Below are positions 36,644 to 45,444 of a DNA stretch of 64,000 bases, in pieces. The position numbers and the translations under genes are program-made. Below the pieces are notes generated by a model that was not told the origin of the DNA, did not search any database, and saw only the letters and a list, made by a program, of their open reading frames with translations. Within the stretch, counting starts at the first letter, position 1. The number at the start of each line of letters is the position of its first letter. This DNA comes from an uncultured Flavobacteriaceae bacterium (GTDB lineage Bacteria > Bacteroidota > Bacteroidia > Flavobacteriales > Flavobacteriaceae), in contig CALLUG010000018.1 in the NCBI GenBank assembly GCA_938011315.1, forward strand, positions 1 to 64,000, written 5' to 3'.

Positions 36644-37210
36644 TTATACCTCGTTGTATCTAAAGCAATTTACCTCATGATCGTTTATCATTCCTGTTGC
36701 TTGCATGTGGGCATAGATAACTGTAGAACCAACAAATTTAAAGCCTCGTTGTTTTAAATCTTTGCTAACAGCATCACTTAGAGGTGTATTGGCAGGTGTA
36801 TCTTTGTAGGACTTAAATTTGTTTTTTACTGGCTTATGGTTTACAAAACTCCAAATATATGTGCTAAAACTTCCAAACTCCTTTTGAATTTCAATAAAAG
36901 CCTTTGCATTGGTAATCGTTGCATTTATTTTTAACTTATTGCGTATAATTCCTGCGTTATGAAGTAGCTCGTCAATTTTGTCTTGCTTGTATTGACTTAT
37001 TTTTTTGTAATCAAAATCATCAAAAGCAGCTCTAAAATTTTCTCGTTTTCGCAAAATAGTAATCCAACTTAAACCAGCTTGAAATGTTTCTAAAATTAAA
37101 AATTCAAAAAGCTTGGCGTCATCCTTAACAGGGACACCCCATTCTAAATCATGATAAGCTTCATATAAAGAATCTCCTAAGCACCAACCACATCGATGTT
37201 TTATAGTCAT
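36644..37210 (-). CDS. tag: DNA-3-methyladenine glycosylase I
   Basis: A 188-residue Tag. The start was set at ATG 37210 (MTIKHRCGWC) because homologues begin just before the zinc-binding CGWC; an in-frame ATG at 37243 would add 11 residues. Marks: YEAYHDLEWGVPV, LILETFQAGLSWITILRKRE (recognition region) and the terminal HEVNCFRY with zinc ligands. It removes 3-methyladenine from alkylated DNA. Transcribed alone, divergent from the next gene. Confidence 0.93.
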   Translation of the reverse strand: MTIKHRCGWCLGDSLYEAYHDLEWGVPVKDDAKLFEFLILETFQAGLSWITILRKRENFRAAFDDFDYKKISQYKQDKIDELLHNAGIIRNKLKINATITNAKAFIEIQKEFGSFSTYIWSFVNHKPVKNKFKSYKDTPANTPLSDAVSKDLKQRGFKFVGSTVIYAHMQATGMINDHEVNCFRYNEV

Positions 37211-37315
37211 TATTTTGAAAGTTTTAAGCATAAAAATAGACATAATTTATGACAAAATATAGAAGTCTTTTTAAAAATATAAATTGTATTTTTCAAAACC
37301 AAAAATTAGATAACA

Positions 37316-37915
37316 ATGGACACTCTTATACAACAAAGCCTTAAACACAGTATGTCTTACCAAGACTATAAAGATTTGGTGGCAAAAATGACCTCAGAAA
37401 ATTCTACAACAGGTAGTGTAAAAACACAGGCCTTGGCCGACTATACAAAGCTTAACGACAGGCGTATGAAACGCTGGGACAAAACAGTAAAAATACCTCA
37501 AGAGATTAAGGATAAAATAATGACTTTTAAGACCAAAATAACTTGGTTAATCCTTACAGAAAGTTGGTGTGGAGACGCGGCTCATATTATGCCGGTGATT
37601 AATAAAATTGCAGAACTAAATGCCAATATTAGTTACAGTGTTGTACTACGTGATGATAATGACGCACTAATGAATCAGTTTTTAACAAACGGAGGCAAAG
37701 CCATTCCTAAGTTGTTAATGATTGATGATGCTTCTAACAATGTGCTAAATACCTTTGGTCCTCGTCCCTCTGAAGCAACTAAGATGGTAAACGACTATAA
37801 GCAAACACACGGTAAGCTAACACCAGAGTTTAAAGAGGACTTACAAGTTTGGTATAACAAAAATAAAGGGCAAGACATTATTAATGACTTGGTAAATATG
37901 CTTGACGAACTTTAA
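37316..37915 (+). CDS. Thioredoxin-fold protein with WCGDA motif
   Basis: A 199-residue cytosolic protein. The thioredoxin fold spans about 70-170 with WLILTESWCGDAAHIMPVI (single active-site Cys, CGDA in place of CGPC), and the cis-Pro region AIPKLLMIDD. It belongs to the bacterial 'thioredoxin family protein' group with ESWCGDAA; partner unknown. Confidence 0.85.
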   Translation: MDTLIQQSLKHSMSYQDYKDLVAKMTSENSTTGSVKTQALADYTKLNDRRMKRWDKTVKIPQEIKDKIMTFKTKITWLILTESWCGDAAHIMPVINKIAELNANISYSVVLRDDNDALMNQFLTNGGKAIPKLLMIDDASNNVLNTFGPRPSEATKMVNDYKQTHGKLTPEFKEDLQVWYNKNKGQDIINDLVNMLDEL

Positions 37916-38036
37916 AAACTACAGTCAATTCTTTTGGTTACAAATGAGTTTAGTGAAAATAAGATGTGCTTTTAGCACGCTAACAGTTGAATGTATTAAG
38001 TCGTAAAAGGCTTACATTACATTAGTTTAAAATGTA

Positions 38037-38044
38037 TATATTTG
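38037..38044 (+). promoter_or_regulatory. Promoter-like TATATTTG with no gene directly behind it
   Basis: A perfect TAnnTTTG in the 600-base gap between the thioredoxin-like gene and ruvC. The next start codon of a recognised gene is 470 nt away. A long ruvC leader or an independent small RNA are possible. Confidence 0.4.
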
Positions 38045-38045
38045 C

Positions 38046-38235
38046 GCATTATCTTACTAAAGAGATAGAGTATTAAAAAAAATAGAGGCATTAAGTACAT
38101 AAGAAATGCTGTAAAAAAGGTATTTTTTATAATTAAAATGTTGTGTTGTTCTCAAGATAATCGTCTTGAGATGTAGTAAGTAACGTCTTAATATACGCTA
38201 CTTACCAATGAAAGGCTTTCCTTTTTTCTTACATT
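38046..38235 (+). ncRNA. Candidate structured RNA region
   Basis: Downstream of the promoter-like site, CTCAAGA (38151-38157) pairs with TCTTGAG (38164-38170), and GTAAGTA (38176-38182) pairs with TACTTAC (38199-38205) with three further inner pairs. CTTACTA (38051-38057) could alternatively pair with TAGTAAG (38174-38180). A T-rich run (38217-38230) ends the stretch. No open frame of note. No known RNA family recognised. Confidence 0.3.
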
Positions 38236-38290
38236 AAGAAAATTGGGATGCTTTTTTGTTTTTAGAGTTAATATAAACGAGTTATATAGC

Positions 38291-38391
38291 TCATTTTGAG
38301 TAATATTGGTATAATCTTTACTTAAAACAATCAAGGCTCAAAACACTAGGAATACCAATTAGGACTCATTTTAAATACCAATTGGTATCAA
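38291..38391. repeat. Imperfect direct repeats with a palindromic ACCAATTGGT core
   Basis: CTCATTTTGAGTAATATTGG followed by TAT (38291-38313) is repeated as CTCATTTTAAATACCAATTGG TAT (about 38367-38390). The second copy contains the perfect palindrome ATACCAATTGGTAT, and AATACCAATT occurs again at 38352. Related ACCAATT/AATTGGT words recur in other gaps (6622, 23855, 28752, 56363). It may be a small interspersed repeat. Confidence 0.4.
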
Positions 38392-38515
38392 CTAGAAATA
38401 ACCAAGACTTATACAAAGGTTAATAGACTGCAAATACGTTGCTGTTTTTATACAAGACCGTTATAATAATAGTATATTGCAGTTTAAATGGCTTTAAAGT
38501 ATAGTAACATCGGTT

Positions 38516-39070
38516 ATGAGTAAAGAGCAAATTATTTTAGGCATAGATCCTGGTACAACAATTATGGGTTTTGGACTTATAAGGGTTGTTAATAAAACGA
38601 TGGAGTTTATTCAGCTTAATGAATTGAATTTATCAAAATATAACGACCATTACCTAAAACTAAAACTCATTTTTGAGCGTACTATTGAGTTAATTGATAC
38701 TCATCATCCAGATGAGATTGCTATAGAAGCTCCATTTTTTGGTAAAAACGTGCAAAGTATGCTTAAGCTAGGTCGTGCACAAGGGGTTGCTATGGCTGCA
38801 GGTTTGTCTCGAGAGATACCAATTACAGAATATTTGCCTAAAAAAATAAAAATGGCAATTACAGGCAACGGAAATGCTAGTAAGGAGCAAGTGGCAAAAA
38901 TGCTACAAAGTATGCTAAAACTAAAGACATTGCCCAAAAACCTAGATGCTACAGATGGCCTAGCAGCTGCCGTATGTCATTTTTATAACGCAACAAGAGT
39001 TACTGTTGGGAAAACTTATTCTGGTTGGGATAGTTTTGTAAAACAAAATGAAAAACGCATAAAAAAATAA
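38516..39070 (+). CDS. ruvC: Holliday junction endonuclease RuvC
   Basis: A 184-residue resolvase of full length. Catalytic acidic residues are visible: Asp11 in ILGIDPGTTIMGFG, Glu in IAIEAPFFGKNVQSMLKLGRAQG (about 70), and the C-terminal Asp pair in DATDGLAAAVCH (about 143-146). It cuts Holliday junctions with RuvAB. The ATG is preceded by AACATCGGTT without a clear Shine-Dalgarno. hemW follows 34 bases on and is probably co-transcribed. Confidence 0.95.
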   Translation: MSKEQIILGIDPGTTIMGFGLIRVVNKTMEFIQLNELNLSKYNDHYLKLKLIFERTIELIDTHHPDEIAIEAPFFGKNVQSMLKLGRAQGVAMAAGLSREIPITEYLPKKIKMAITGNGNASKEQVAKMLQSMLKLKTLPKNLDATDGLAAAVCHFYNATRVTVGKTYSGWDSFVKQNEKRIKK

Positions 39071-39104
39071 AGCAATAGCGTTCTAACAATAATAAAAAAA
39101 CAAA

Positions 39105-40235
39105 ATTATCGCAGGTATTTATATTCATATTCCGTTTTGTAAACAAGCGTGCTTTTATTGCGATTTCCATTTTTCGACCGTATTGCACAAAAAAGAAACA
39201 CTACTTAATAGCCTAGTAAGGGAGTTACAGCTTAGAAAAAACGAATTAAAAAGCTATAGTATAGAAACCATTTATTTTGGAGGTGGTACGCCAAGCATAT
39301 TAAGTGCCAAACAATTACAACAGCTACTTGATGTGGTGTATCAAAACTATAAAGTATCTAAAACTCCAGAGATTACCCTAGAGGCTAACCCCGATGATTT
39401 GTGTGAGGCTACTATTGTAGAACTATCACAAACCCCAATAAATAGATTAAGCATTGGTGTGCAATCGTTTTTTGAAGATGACCTAAAAACAATGAATCGC
39501 GCGCACAATGCCAAACAAGCCAAACACTCCTTGAAGTTGGCAAAACAATATTTTGATAATATAACGATAGACCTAATTTATGGAATTCCTAATATGAGTT
39601 TGCAAAAATGGAATGATAACCTACAAATTGCGTTTAATATGCAGGTTAAGCATATATCTAGCTATGCCCTAACTGTAGAACCTAAAACGGCATTGAACAC
39701 CTTTATAAAAAAAGGGCAGTACCCCAAAATAAATGATGAGCTAACATTAGCACATTTTAAGCATTTAGTAGCAACAACACAAGCAGAAGGGTTTGTACAT
39801 TATGAAACTTCAAATTTTGGAAAGCCACACTATTTTTCCAAACACAACACAGCATACTGGCAAGGAAAAGCCTATATGGGTATAGGGCCATCGGCACACT
39901 CATTTATAGATAATCAACGCAGCTGGAATGTTGCTAACAATACAAAATACCTACAGGGCATAAGCCAAAATAAAATCCCCAATACCACTGAAACCTTATC
40001 TACCAACGATTGCTTTAACGAGTACGTTATGACGGGATTAAGAACAATTTGGGGCATCTCTTTACATAAAATTACAACTGAGTATGGGCCTGAGTATACA
40101 TCTCATTTACTAGCGTCTGCAAAAGTTTTTATAAACAAAAAATTGCTTCAAGTATTAGATACAGATACGATTATAGCAAGCCCAAAAGGAAAGTTTTTAA
40201 TAGACGGTATTGCTTCACAATTATTTAAGATTTAA
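39105..40235 (+). CDS. hemW: Radical SAM heme chaperone HemW, non-standard start codon
   Basis: About 376 residues. The radical-SAM CxxxCxxC is encoded at 39138-39161 (FCKQACFYC), followed by GGGTPS, GVQSFF and LIYGIPN. The frame has a stop at 39093-39095, and between it and the cysteines there is no ATG, GTG or TTG: only AAA AAC AAA ATT ATC GCA GGT. Homologues begin M-(A/S)-GIYIHIPFC, so ATC 39108 or ATT 39105 must serve as start, unless the base is a sequencing error. The TTG at 39183 would remove the whole cluster motif and cannot be right. HemW inserts heme into respiratory proteins. Confidence 0.85.
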   Translation: MIAGIYIHIPFCKQACFYCDFHFSTVLHKKETLLNSLVRELQLRKNELKSYSIETIYFGGGTPSILSAKQLQQLLDVVYQNYKVSKTPEITLEANPDDLCEATIVELSQTPINRLSIGVQSFFEDDLKTMNRAHNAKQAKHSLKLAKQYFDNITIDLIYGIPNMSLQKWNDNLQIAFNMQVKHISSYALTVEPKTALNTFIKKGQYPKINDELTLAHFKHLVATTQAEGFVHYETSNFGKPHYFSKHNTAYWQGKAYMGIGPSAHSFIDNQRSWNVANNTKYLQGISQNKIPNTTETLSTNDCFNEYVMTGLRTIWGISLHKITTEYGPEYTSHLLASAKVFINKKLLQVLDTDTIIASPKGKFLIDGIASQLFKI

Positions 40236-40236
40236 T

Positions 40237-40244
40237 TACCTTTG
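40237..40244 (+). promoter_or_regulatory. Promoter -7 element (TACCTTTG) directly before a GTG start
   Basis: A perfect TAnnTTTG lying across the hemW stop region, with 4 nt between its G and the GTG at 40249; a leaderless mRNA is predicted. Confidence 0.5.
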
Positions 40245-40248
40245 AATT

Positions 40249-41007
40249 GTGAAAACGACAATCCACTACAAATCAAAGGTCTATTGTGTTGATTTATCGC
40301 AACCTATCGATATTTCTATACCTGTAAAAGATTCAAAAAAAAGTATTAGCGCTTGGTCTATAAAAAAACCAAAAATAAAACCTGTGCAATTAGGCAAATG
40401 GATAGGTAGTATTAAGCAAGGTGCAAAAGTCAATTTTAATAGCATAAAGTTTAGCCCCCATGCACATGGAACGCATACAGAGTGCGTAGGGCATATTACA
40501 AAAGCCTTTTATTCTGTAAATAAGCAATTACAAAAGTATTTTTTTTTAGCAGAATTAATAAGCATCACACCTCAAAAGCGAAAAGAAGACTTAGTCATCT
40601 TTAAAGCCCAGCTAGAGTCTGCTTTAAAAAATAGCGACAAACCAGAAGCTGTTATTATAAAAACACAGCCTAATACAATAGATAAACTAAATAAACAATA
40701 TACAAATACCAATCCTCCTTACATCTTAGAAGAAGCCATGATATACCTAAAAGACATAGGTGTTAAGCATTTACTAATAGATTTGCCAAGCGTAGATAAA
40801 GAAAAGGATCAGGGTAAGCTTTTGGCCCACAATGCTTTTTGGAATACTGTAGGCAAAATTAGGCTAGACGCTACAATTACCGAGCTTATTTTTGTACCTG
40901 ATACCTTAGAAGACGGCAAGTATATTTTAAATTTGCAGGTAGCAGCTTTTGATAATAACGCAAGCCCAAGCAGACCAGTATTATACAAACCAATAACACA
41001 CAAATGA
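40249..41007 (+). CDS. Cyclase family protein (kynurenine formamidase-like), GTG start
   Basis: A 252-residue metal-dependent hydrolase of the cyclase family. The metal-binding motif is HAHGTHTECVGHI (about 76-88), the family's HGTHxD/E signature. Length and motif resemble arylformamidase, but the substrate is unknown and no tryptophan-breakdown genes are near. Start GTG at 40249, 13 bases after the hemW stop. It overlaps the next gene by 4 bases (ATGA). Confidence 0.85.
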   Translation: MKTTIHYKSKVYCVDLSQPIDISIPVKDSKKSISAWSIKKPKIKPVQLGKWIGSIKQGAKVNFNSIKFSPHAHGTHTECVGHITKAFYSVNKQLQKYFFLAELISITPQKRKEDLVIFKAQLESALKNSDKPEAVIIKTQPNTIDKLNKQYTNTNPPYILEEAMIYLKDIGVKHLLIDLPSVDKEKDQGKLLAHNAFWNTVGKIRLDATITELIFVPDTLEDGKYILNLQVAAFDNNASPSRPVLYKPITHK

Positions 41008-41375
41008 CCATCGATACGCTAAGAGACTATTGCTTAAAAAAACAAGATACGAAAGAGAGCTTTCCGTTTGATGATCATATATTGGTGTTTAAAGTTTTAG
41101 GAAAACTGTTCTTATTGGTGTCATTAAAAAAATGGGAGGAAGGTTACCCTGCTATTAATGTAAAGTGCAATCCAGACTATGCTATTGAGTTAAGAGCTAA
41201 ATATAACAATATTACCCCTGGTTTTCATATGAATAAAAAACACTGGAATACTATAGCACTCAATACAGGAGACCTGTCTGCTCAATTCGTGTTTGAACTA
41301 ATAGACCATTCTTATTACAGCGTTATAAAAACAATGTCCAAGGCTGCTAGAAACAAGTTTAAAACAACAAATTGA
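41004..41375 (+). CDS. MmcQ/YjbR family protein
   Basis: A 123-residue protein of the MmcQ/YjbR family: LRDYCLKKQDTKESFPFDDHILVFKVLGK at the start, then WEEGYPAINVKCNPDYAIELR and PGFHMNKKHWNTI. The fold is CyaY-like, and DNA binding has been suggested for the family. It is translationally coupled to the cyclase gene. Confidence 0.9.
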   Translation: MTIDTLRDYCLKKQDTKESFPFDDHILVFKVLGKLFLLVSLKKWEEGYPAINVKCNPDYAIELRAKYNNITPGFHMNKKHWNTIALNTGDLSAQFVFELIDHSYYSVIKTMSKAARNKFKTTN

Positions 41376-41474
41376 ATGATTGATAAAAACTAATAATGCT
41401 AATAATGGTTAATAGTTTTTTATTATTTTTTAAAAAAAGTAGTATCTTTCACATTCAAAAAATAACTTATTGCG

Positions 41475-42323
41475 TTGGCTATAAAACCATTTCATACCGT
41501 TGGAATAGGAGTTACTTTTTCTCCAAATCTTGAAGCAAACATTTGTGAGGCCTCCCGATTGTGTGCACAGTTTAATGCTAAATTAGTTTTAATACACGTT
41601 GGTGAAGAGTCTGAGGAAAAAGATAAAGCTTTTAAAGAAATTTTAAACCCATTTATAAAAGATGATCTTAGCTACAGTATAATTTTTAAATCGGGAGACC
41701 CTGTAGAGGTTATCCTGTCGATTTCTAAGCAAGAACAAATAGATTTATTAATTGTTGGAGCACTAAAAAAAGAAAACTTTTTTAAATACTACACGGGTTC
41801 TATTGCCAGAAAAATAACAAGACAAGCCACTTGCTCTGTATTACTATTGTTAGATCCGTCCGTAACGCATACACCTTACAAGCATATTGTGGTAAATGGA
41901 CTTGAAGATCCCAAAACGAAACAAACCATTTCCTCAGCTTTTTATGTTGCAAAACATTTAAAATCAGAAAAAATCACGATTGTAGAAGAAATTAGTCAGC
42001 AAGAAGTTGCCGTAACCATTGAAGACGATAAGTCGCTACGACAATCAAATCTTGTTAAAGAACGTTTGATGCTTATAGAAGACTCTAGAGTAAAAAAAAT
42101 CATAAACGAAGTTCCTGCAACTTACAAAGAAGAGATAAGCATAAAAACACAACCTATTTTTGGAAAACGAGGTTACTCCATAGGGCATTATGCACAAGTG
42201 GTACGTGCCGATTTGTTGCTTATGAATGCGCCTATAAAAATTTCATTTTGGCAGCGTCTTTTTCCTCATGATATTGAATATATTTTAACAGAACTCCCTA
42301 CAAACGTGTTAATTATAAGATGA
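41475..42323 (+). CDS. Universal stress protein, two-domain, TTG start
   Basis: A 282-residue UspA-type protein. The first domain (about 1-145) has FHTVGIGVTFSPN, AKLVLIHVGEE and LLIVGALKKENFFKYYTGSIARKITRQATCSVLLL, with the G-rich nucleotide loop altered. A second, weaker domain ends TELPTNVLIIR. The start is TTG at 41475. It overlaps the SulP gene by 4 bases (ATGA), so it may regulate that transporter. Confidence 0.82.
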   Translation: MAIKPFHTVGIGVTFSPNLEANICEASRLCAQFNAKLVLIHVGEESEEKDKAFKEILNPFIKDDLSYSIIFKSGDPVEVILSISKQEQIDLLIVGALKKENFFKYYTGSIARKITRQATCSVLLLLDPSVTHTPYKHIVVNGLEDPKTKQTISSAFYVAKHLKSEKITIVEEISQQEVAVTIEDDKSLRQSNLVKERLMLIEDSRVKKIINEVPATYKEEISIKTQPIFGKRGYSIGHYAQVVRADLLLMNAPIKISFWQRLFPHDIEYILTELPTNVLIIR

Positions 42324-44536
42324 GTACACCACAAAACAACATAGCTATTTTTATTAAGTTTTTGCCCAAAAATATATTTTCTGGATTTGTAGTAAGCCTC
42401 ATAGCCTTACCACTGGGCTTAGGCCTTGCTATGGCTAGCGAAGCTCCTCCAATAGCAGGAATTATTGCAGCGGTAGTTGGCGGAGTTATCGTGTCTATTT
42501 TAGGAGGTAGTCATGTTACTATTGCAGGGCCAGGAAATGGTCTTGTAGGTGTGCTATTACTAACCATTACCTCTTTAGGGCTTAACAATGCTTACGCGGC
42601 CATTATTTGTTCCGGCGCTTTACTTGTTATTTTAGGTTTTTTTCGTTTAGGTAAAATTGCCGATTATTTTCCATCTTCTGCAATTCAAGGTATGCTAGCA
42701 GCCATTGGCTTAATTATATTGGGGAAACAATTTCATATTATGTTGGCAAACAAGATTGCAAGAGCTAATAGTGTAGAGTATTTACTCGCAATACCTAGCA
42801 CTATAAAAGCGGTATTTAGCTTTACCGATCATAGCTTAACTTATGCCGCTATCGCTGGAGTTTTAAGCTTAATTATTATGGTGTTTTATTCCAAAATAAG
42901 GAACAAATATTTACAACTTGTTCCTGCGCCAATGTGGATTGTTATTTTATCTATTGCATTTAGTTATTACTACGAACTAATTTTACAACAACCCAATCCC
43001 ATCAATGAAAATTATATGATTTCGGGAATTCCTAGTATCAATGAAATTGTAAAGCAAATACCAAGTCCAAATTTTGGAAACTTTGCTAGTTGGCCCTTTA
43101 TAGGCAGCGTATTATCGTTAACCCTAATTGCTAGTATCGAGTCGCTGCTTAGTATTAAGGCTGTAGATAAGTTAGACCCAGAGAAACGGCGATCAAATGT
43201 CAATAAAGATATTAAAGCCTTAGGTTTAGCAACTGTGGTAAGTGGGTTTTTGGGAGGGCTTAATGTTGTTACTGTTATTGCAAGAAGCTCTGTTAACGTT
43301 AATAATGGAGGCACAAACAGATCGTCTAACTTTTTTCATGCCTTGTTTTTAACTGCTTTTATTATCTTATTCAGTACACAACTTACACGTATTCCGCTAC
43401 CTGCCTTAATGGCTATTTTAGTATTTACGGGCTATAAACTAGCTTCGCCAAATCATGTAAAAGCTATTTTTAAAATAGGAAAAGAACAACTCATTATATT
43501 TATTGTAACGCTTATTGTAACACTTCAAGTTGGCTTAATAACAGGAATTGCCATGGGGGTTTTAGTAACGTTAATAATACACATAATAGTTAATAAAAAT
43601 ATAGCACTATTTTTTAGAAACATATTAAAGCCCAATGTATTAATGTTTAACGAAGATTTTGGCAATGGTAATTACTATGTAAGTGTTAAGCATTTTTGTA
43701 GCTTTTTGAATTATAATAAACTAAAGCATAGTTTAGATGCAATTCCAGAAAATAAAGATGTTATCGTAGATTTTTCTATGTGCGAATTTGTAGACCACAC
43801 GGTAATGGATAGCCTTAATAATTATCAAGAATTATTTACCAAAAAAGGAGGACATTTCGAAATTTTAGGGCTAGATATGCACGATACAGACTCCGAACAC
43901 CCATTTGCATTAAGACGTTTACTACCCGTACCTAATATTTTTAAAAATAATCTTACAAAACGCCAAAAAACATTAGGAAACTTGGCAGAAGATTATGAAT
44001 TAAGCTATACGTCAGCAAAATTAAAAGACACACATTTTTTAGATGATTTTATTTATTTCAAAACAAAACAAATAAACCATATTTATAACCGACTTTCAAG
44101 TAAAAATAGTGGTTTAAATATTTTTGATATTGAATTTTCTGAAGGAGAATTTATTGCTAAAGAAGTTGTGAGAAGTACTATATTGCATATAGAACTTCAA
44201 ACTAAAATCCCTAAATTTTCATTAAGCAAAGAAGGCTTTTTGGAGCGTATACAGGGCCTTGCAGGATTTAAAGACATTCAGCTTAAAGCCCATGATGATT
44301 TTTCTAAACGATTTTACTTATTAGGAGAAAATAAACCAGAGATTATAGACTTTTTTAATCATGATTTGGCACATTTTTTCGAAAGTAATCCTTATTACCA
44401 CGTAGAGTCTAATGCTACTAGTATCTTGGTATTTGATAAAGAGCGTTTAGCTAGTGTTAAAGAGGTAAAAACATTGCTTAACTTTAGTGAACGCCTAAAA
44501 AGAGTAATTCATAAAAGCGAAAAAATAACATACTAA
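42320..44536 (+). CDS. SulP family inorganic anion transporter with STAS-like domain
   Basis: A 738-residue membrane transporter. The membrane part (about 15-435) shows FSGFVVSLIALPLGLGLAMASEAPP, GGSHVTIAGPGNG and SVNVNNGGTNRSSNFFHALF, as in SulP/SLC26 proteins (BicA or sulfate-type). A STAS-like domain follows (DVIVDFSMCEFVDHTVMDSL, about 475). A further ~200-residue tail without a known fold ends the protein, longer than usual. The substrate may be bicarbonate or sulfate; not decided. Coupled to the USP gene. Confidence 0.88.
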   Translation: MSTPQNNIAIFIKFLPKNIFSGFVVSLIALPLGLGLAMASEAPPIAGIIAAVVGGVIVSILGGSHVTIAGPGNGLVGVLLLTITSLGLNNAYAAIICSGALLVILGFFRLGKIADYFPSSAIQGMLAAIGLIILGKQFHIMLANKIARANSVEYLLAIPSTIKAVFSFTDHSLTYAAIAGVLSLIIMVFYSKIRNKYLQLVPAPMWIVILSIAFSYYYELILQQPNPINENYMISGIPSINEIVKQIPSPNFGNFASWPFIGSVLSLTLIASIESLLSIKAVDKLDPEKRRSNVNKDIKALGLATVVSGFLGGLNVVTVIARSSVNVNNGGTNRSSNFFHALFLTAFIILFSTQLTRIPLPALMAILVFTGYKLASPNHVKAIFKIGKEQLIIFIVTLIVTLQVGLITGIAMGVLVTLIIHIIVNKNIALFFRNILKPNVLMFNEDFGNGNYYVSVKHFCSFLNYNKLKHSLDAIPENKDVIVDFSMCEFVDHTVMDSLNNYQELFTKKGGHFEILGLDMHDTDSEHPFALRRLLPVPNIFKNNLTKRQKTLGNLAEDYELSYTSAKLKDTHFLDDFIYFKTKQINHIYNRLSSKNSGLNIFDIEFSEGEFIAKEVVRSTILHIELQTKIPKFSLSKEGFLERIQGLAGFKDIQLKAHDDFSKRFYLLGENKPEIIDFFNHDLAHFFESNPYYHVESNATSILVFDKERLASVKEVKTLLNFSERLKRVIHKSEKITY

Positions 44537-44576
44537 AACAGTACAATTTAATTCAGTTTTAGTAATTTGCGGTCTT

Positions 44577-45434
44577 ATGAATTTATACCCTATTAACTCC
44601 GGAAATTTCAAGTTAGACGGAGGTGCAATGTTTGGAGTTGTACCAAAATCGTTATGGCAAAAAACAAATCCAGCCGATAGCCATAATATGATAGATATTG
44701 CTGCAAGATGTTTGCTAATAGAAGATGAAAATCGATTATTACTAATCGATACAGGAATGGGAAACAAACAGTCCGAGAAGTTTTTTGGTTATTACCACCT
44801 TTGGGGCAATGATAGCATTGATAAGTCATTAGCAAAGTATGGCTTTCATCGTAGTGATATTACTGATGTGTTTATGACCCACTTGCATTTTGATCACTGT
44901 GGCGGAAGTGTACAATGGAATAACGATAAAACAGGTTACGAAGTTGCTTTTAAGAATGCTCGTTTTTGGACAAATAAAAACCACTGGCAATGGGCAACTC
45001 AACCTAATAAAAGAGAACGCGCCTCTTTTTTAAAAGAAAATATAATACCCATGGAAGCGAGTGGGCAATTGCAATTTTTGAAAACACCCGAAAGCGATAT
45101 TCTTAAAAACTCAGAGCTTGGTTTTGATATCTTTTTTGCCAACGGGCATACAGAAAAACAAATGATTCCTATGATAAATTACAAGGGAAAAACAATTTGT
45201 TTTATGGCAGACTTATTACCAACAGTTGGACACTTACCTCTTCCTTTTGTTATGGGTTACGATACACGACCCTTATTGACACTAGATGAAAAAGAACGAT
45301 TTTTAACTTTGGCAGCAGACCATAATTACTATCTCTTTTTAGAACACGATGCTCATAATGAAATTATAACAGTAAAACACACCGAGAAAGGAATTAGATT
45401 AAATACGACCTTTACTTGTAATGATATTTTTTAA
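44577..45434 (+). CDS. MBL-fold metallo-hydrolase
   Basis: A 285-residue metallo-beta-lactamase-fold hydrolase. The zinc motif is HLHFDHCGG (about 101-109); further ligand regions are ANGHTEKQMIP and EHDAHNE near the end. Similar to cytosolic lactonase or phosphodiesterase-like members (AHL lactonase type); substrate unknown. Its end overlaps the in-frame upstream extension of the S8 peptidase gene. Confidence 0.88.
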   Translation: MNLYPINSGNFKLDGGAMFGVVPKSLWQKTNPADSHNMIDIAARCLLIEDENRLLLIDTGMGNKQSEKFFGYYHLWGNDSIDKSLAKYGFHRSDITDVFMTHLHFDHCGGSVQWNNDKTGYEVAFKNARFWTNKNHWQWATQPNKRERASFLKENIIPMEASGQLQFLKTPESDILKNSELGFDIFFANGHTEKQMIPMINYKGKTICFMADLLPTVGHLPLPFVMGYDTRPLLTLDEKERFLTLAADHNYYLFLEHDAHNEIITVKHTEKGIRLNTTFTCNDIF

Positions 45435-45444
45435 TATAGAAAAA

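Noticed and set aside
39183-39185. TTG as hemW start
   Set aside because: It would delete the radical-SAM cysteines encoded at 39138-39161, which are intact and in frame.
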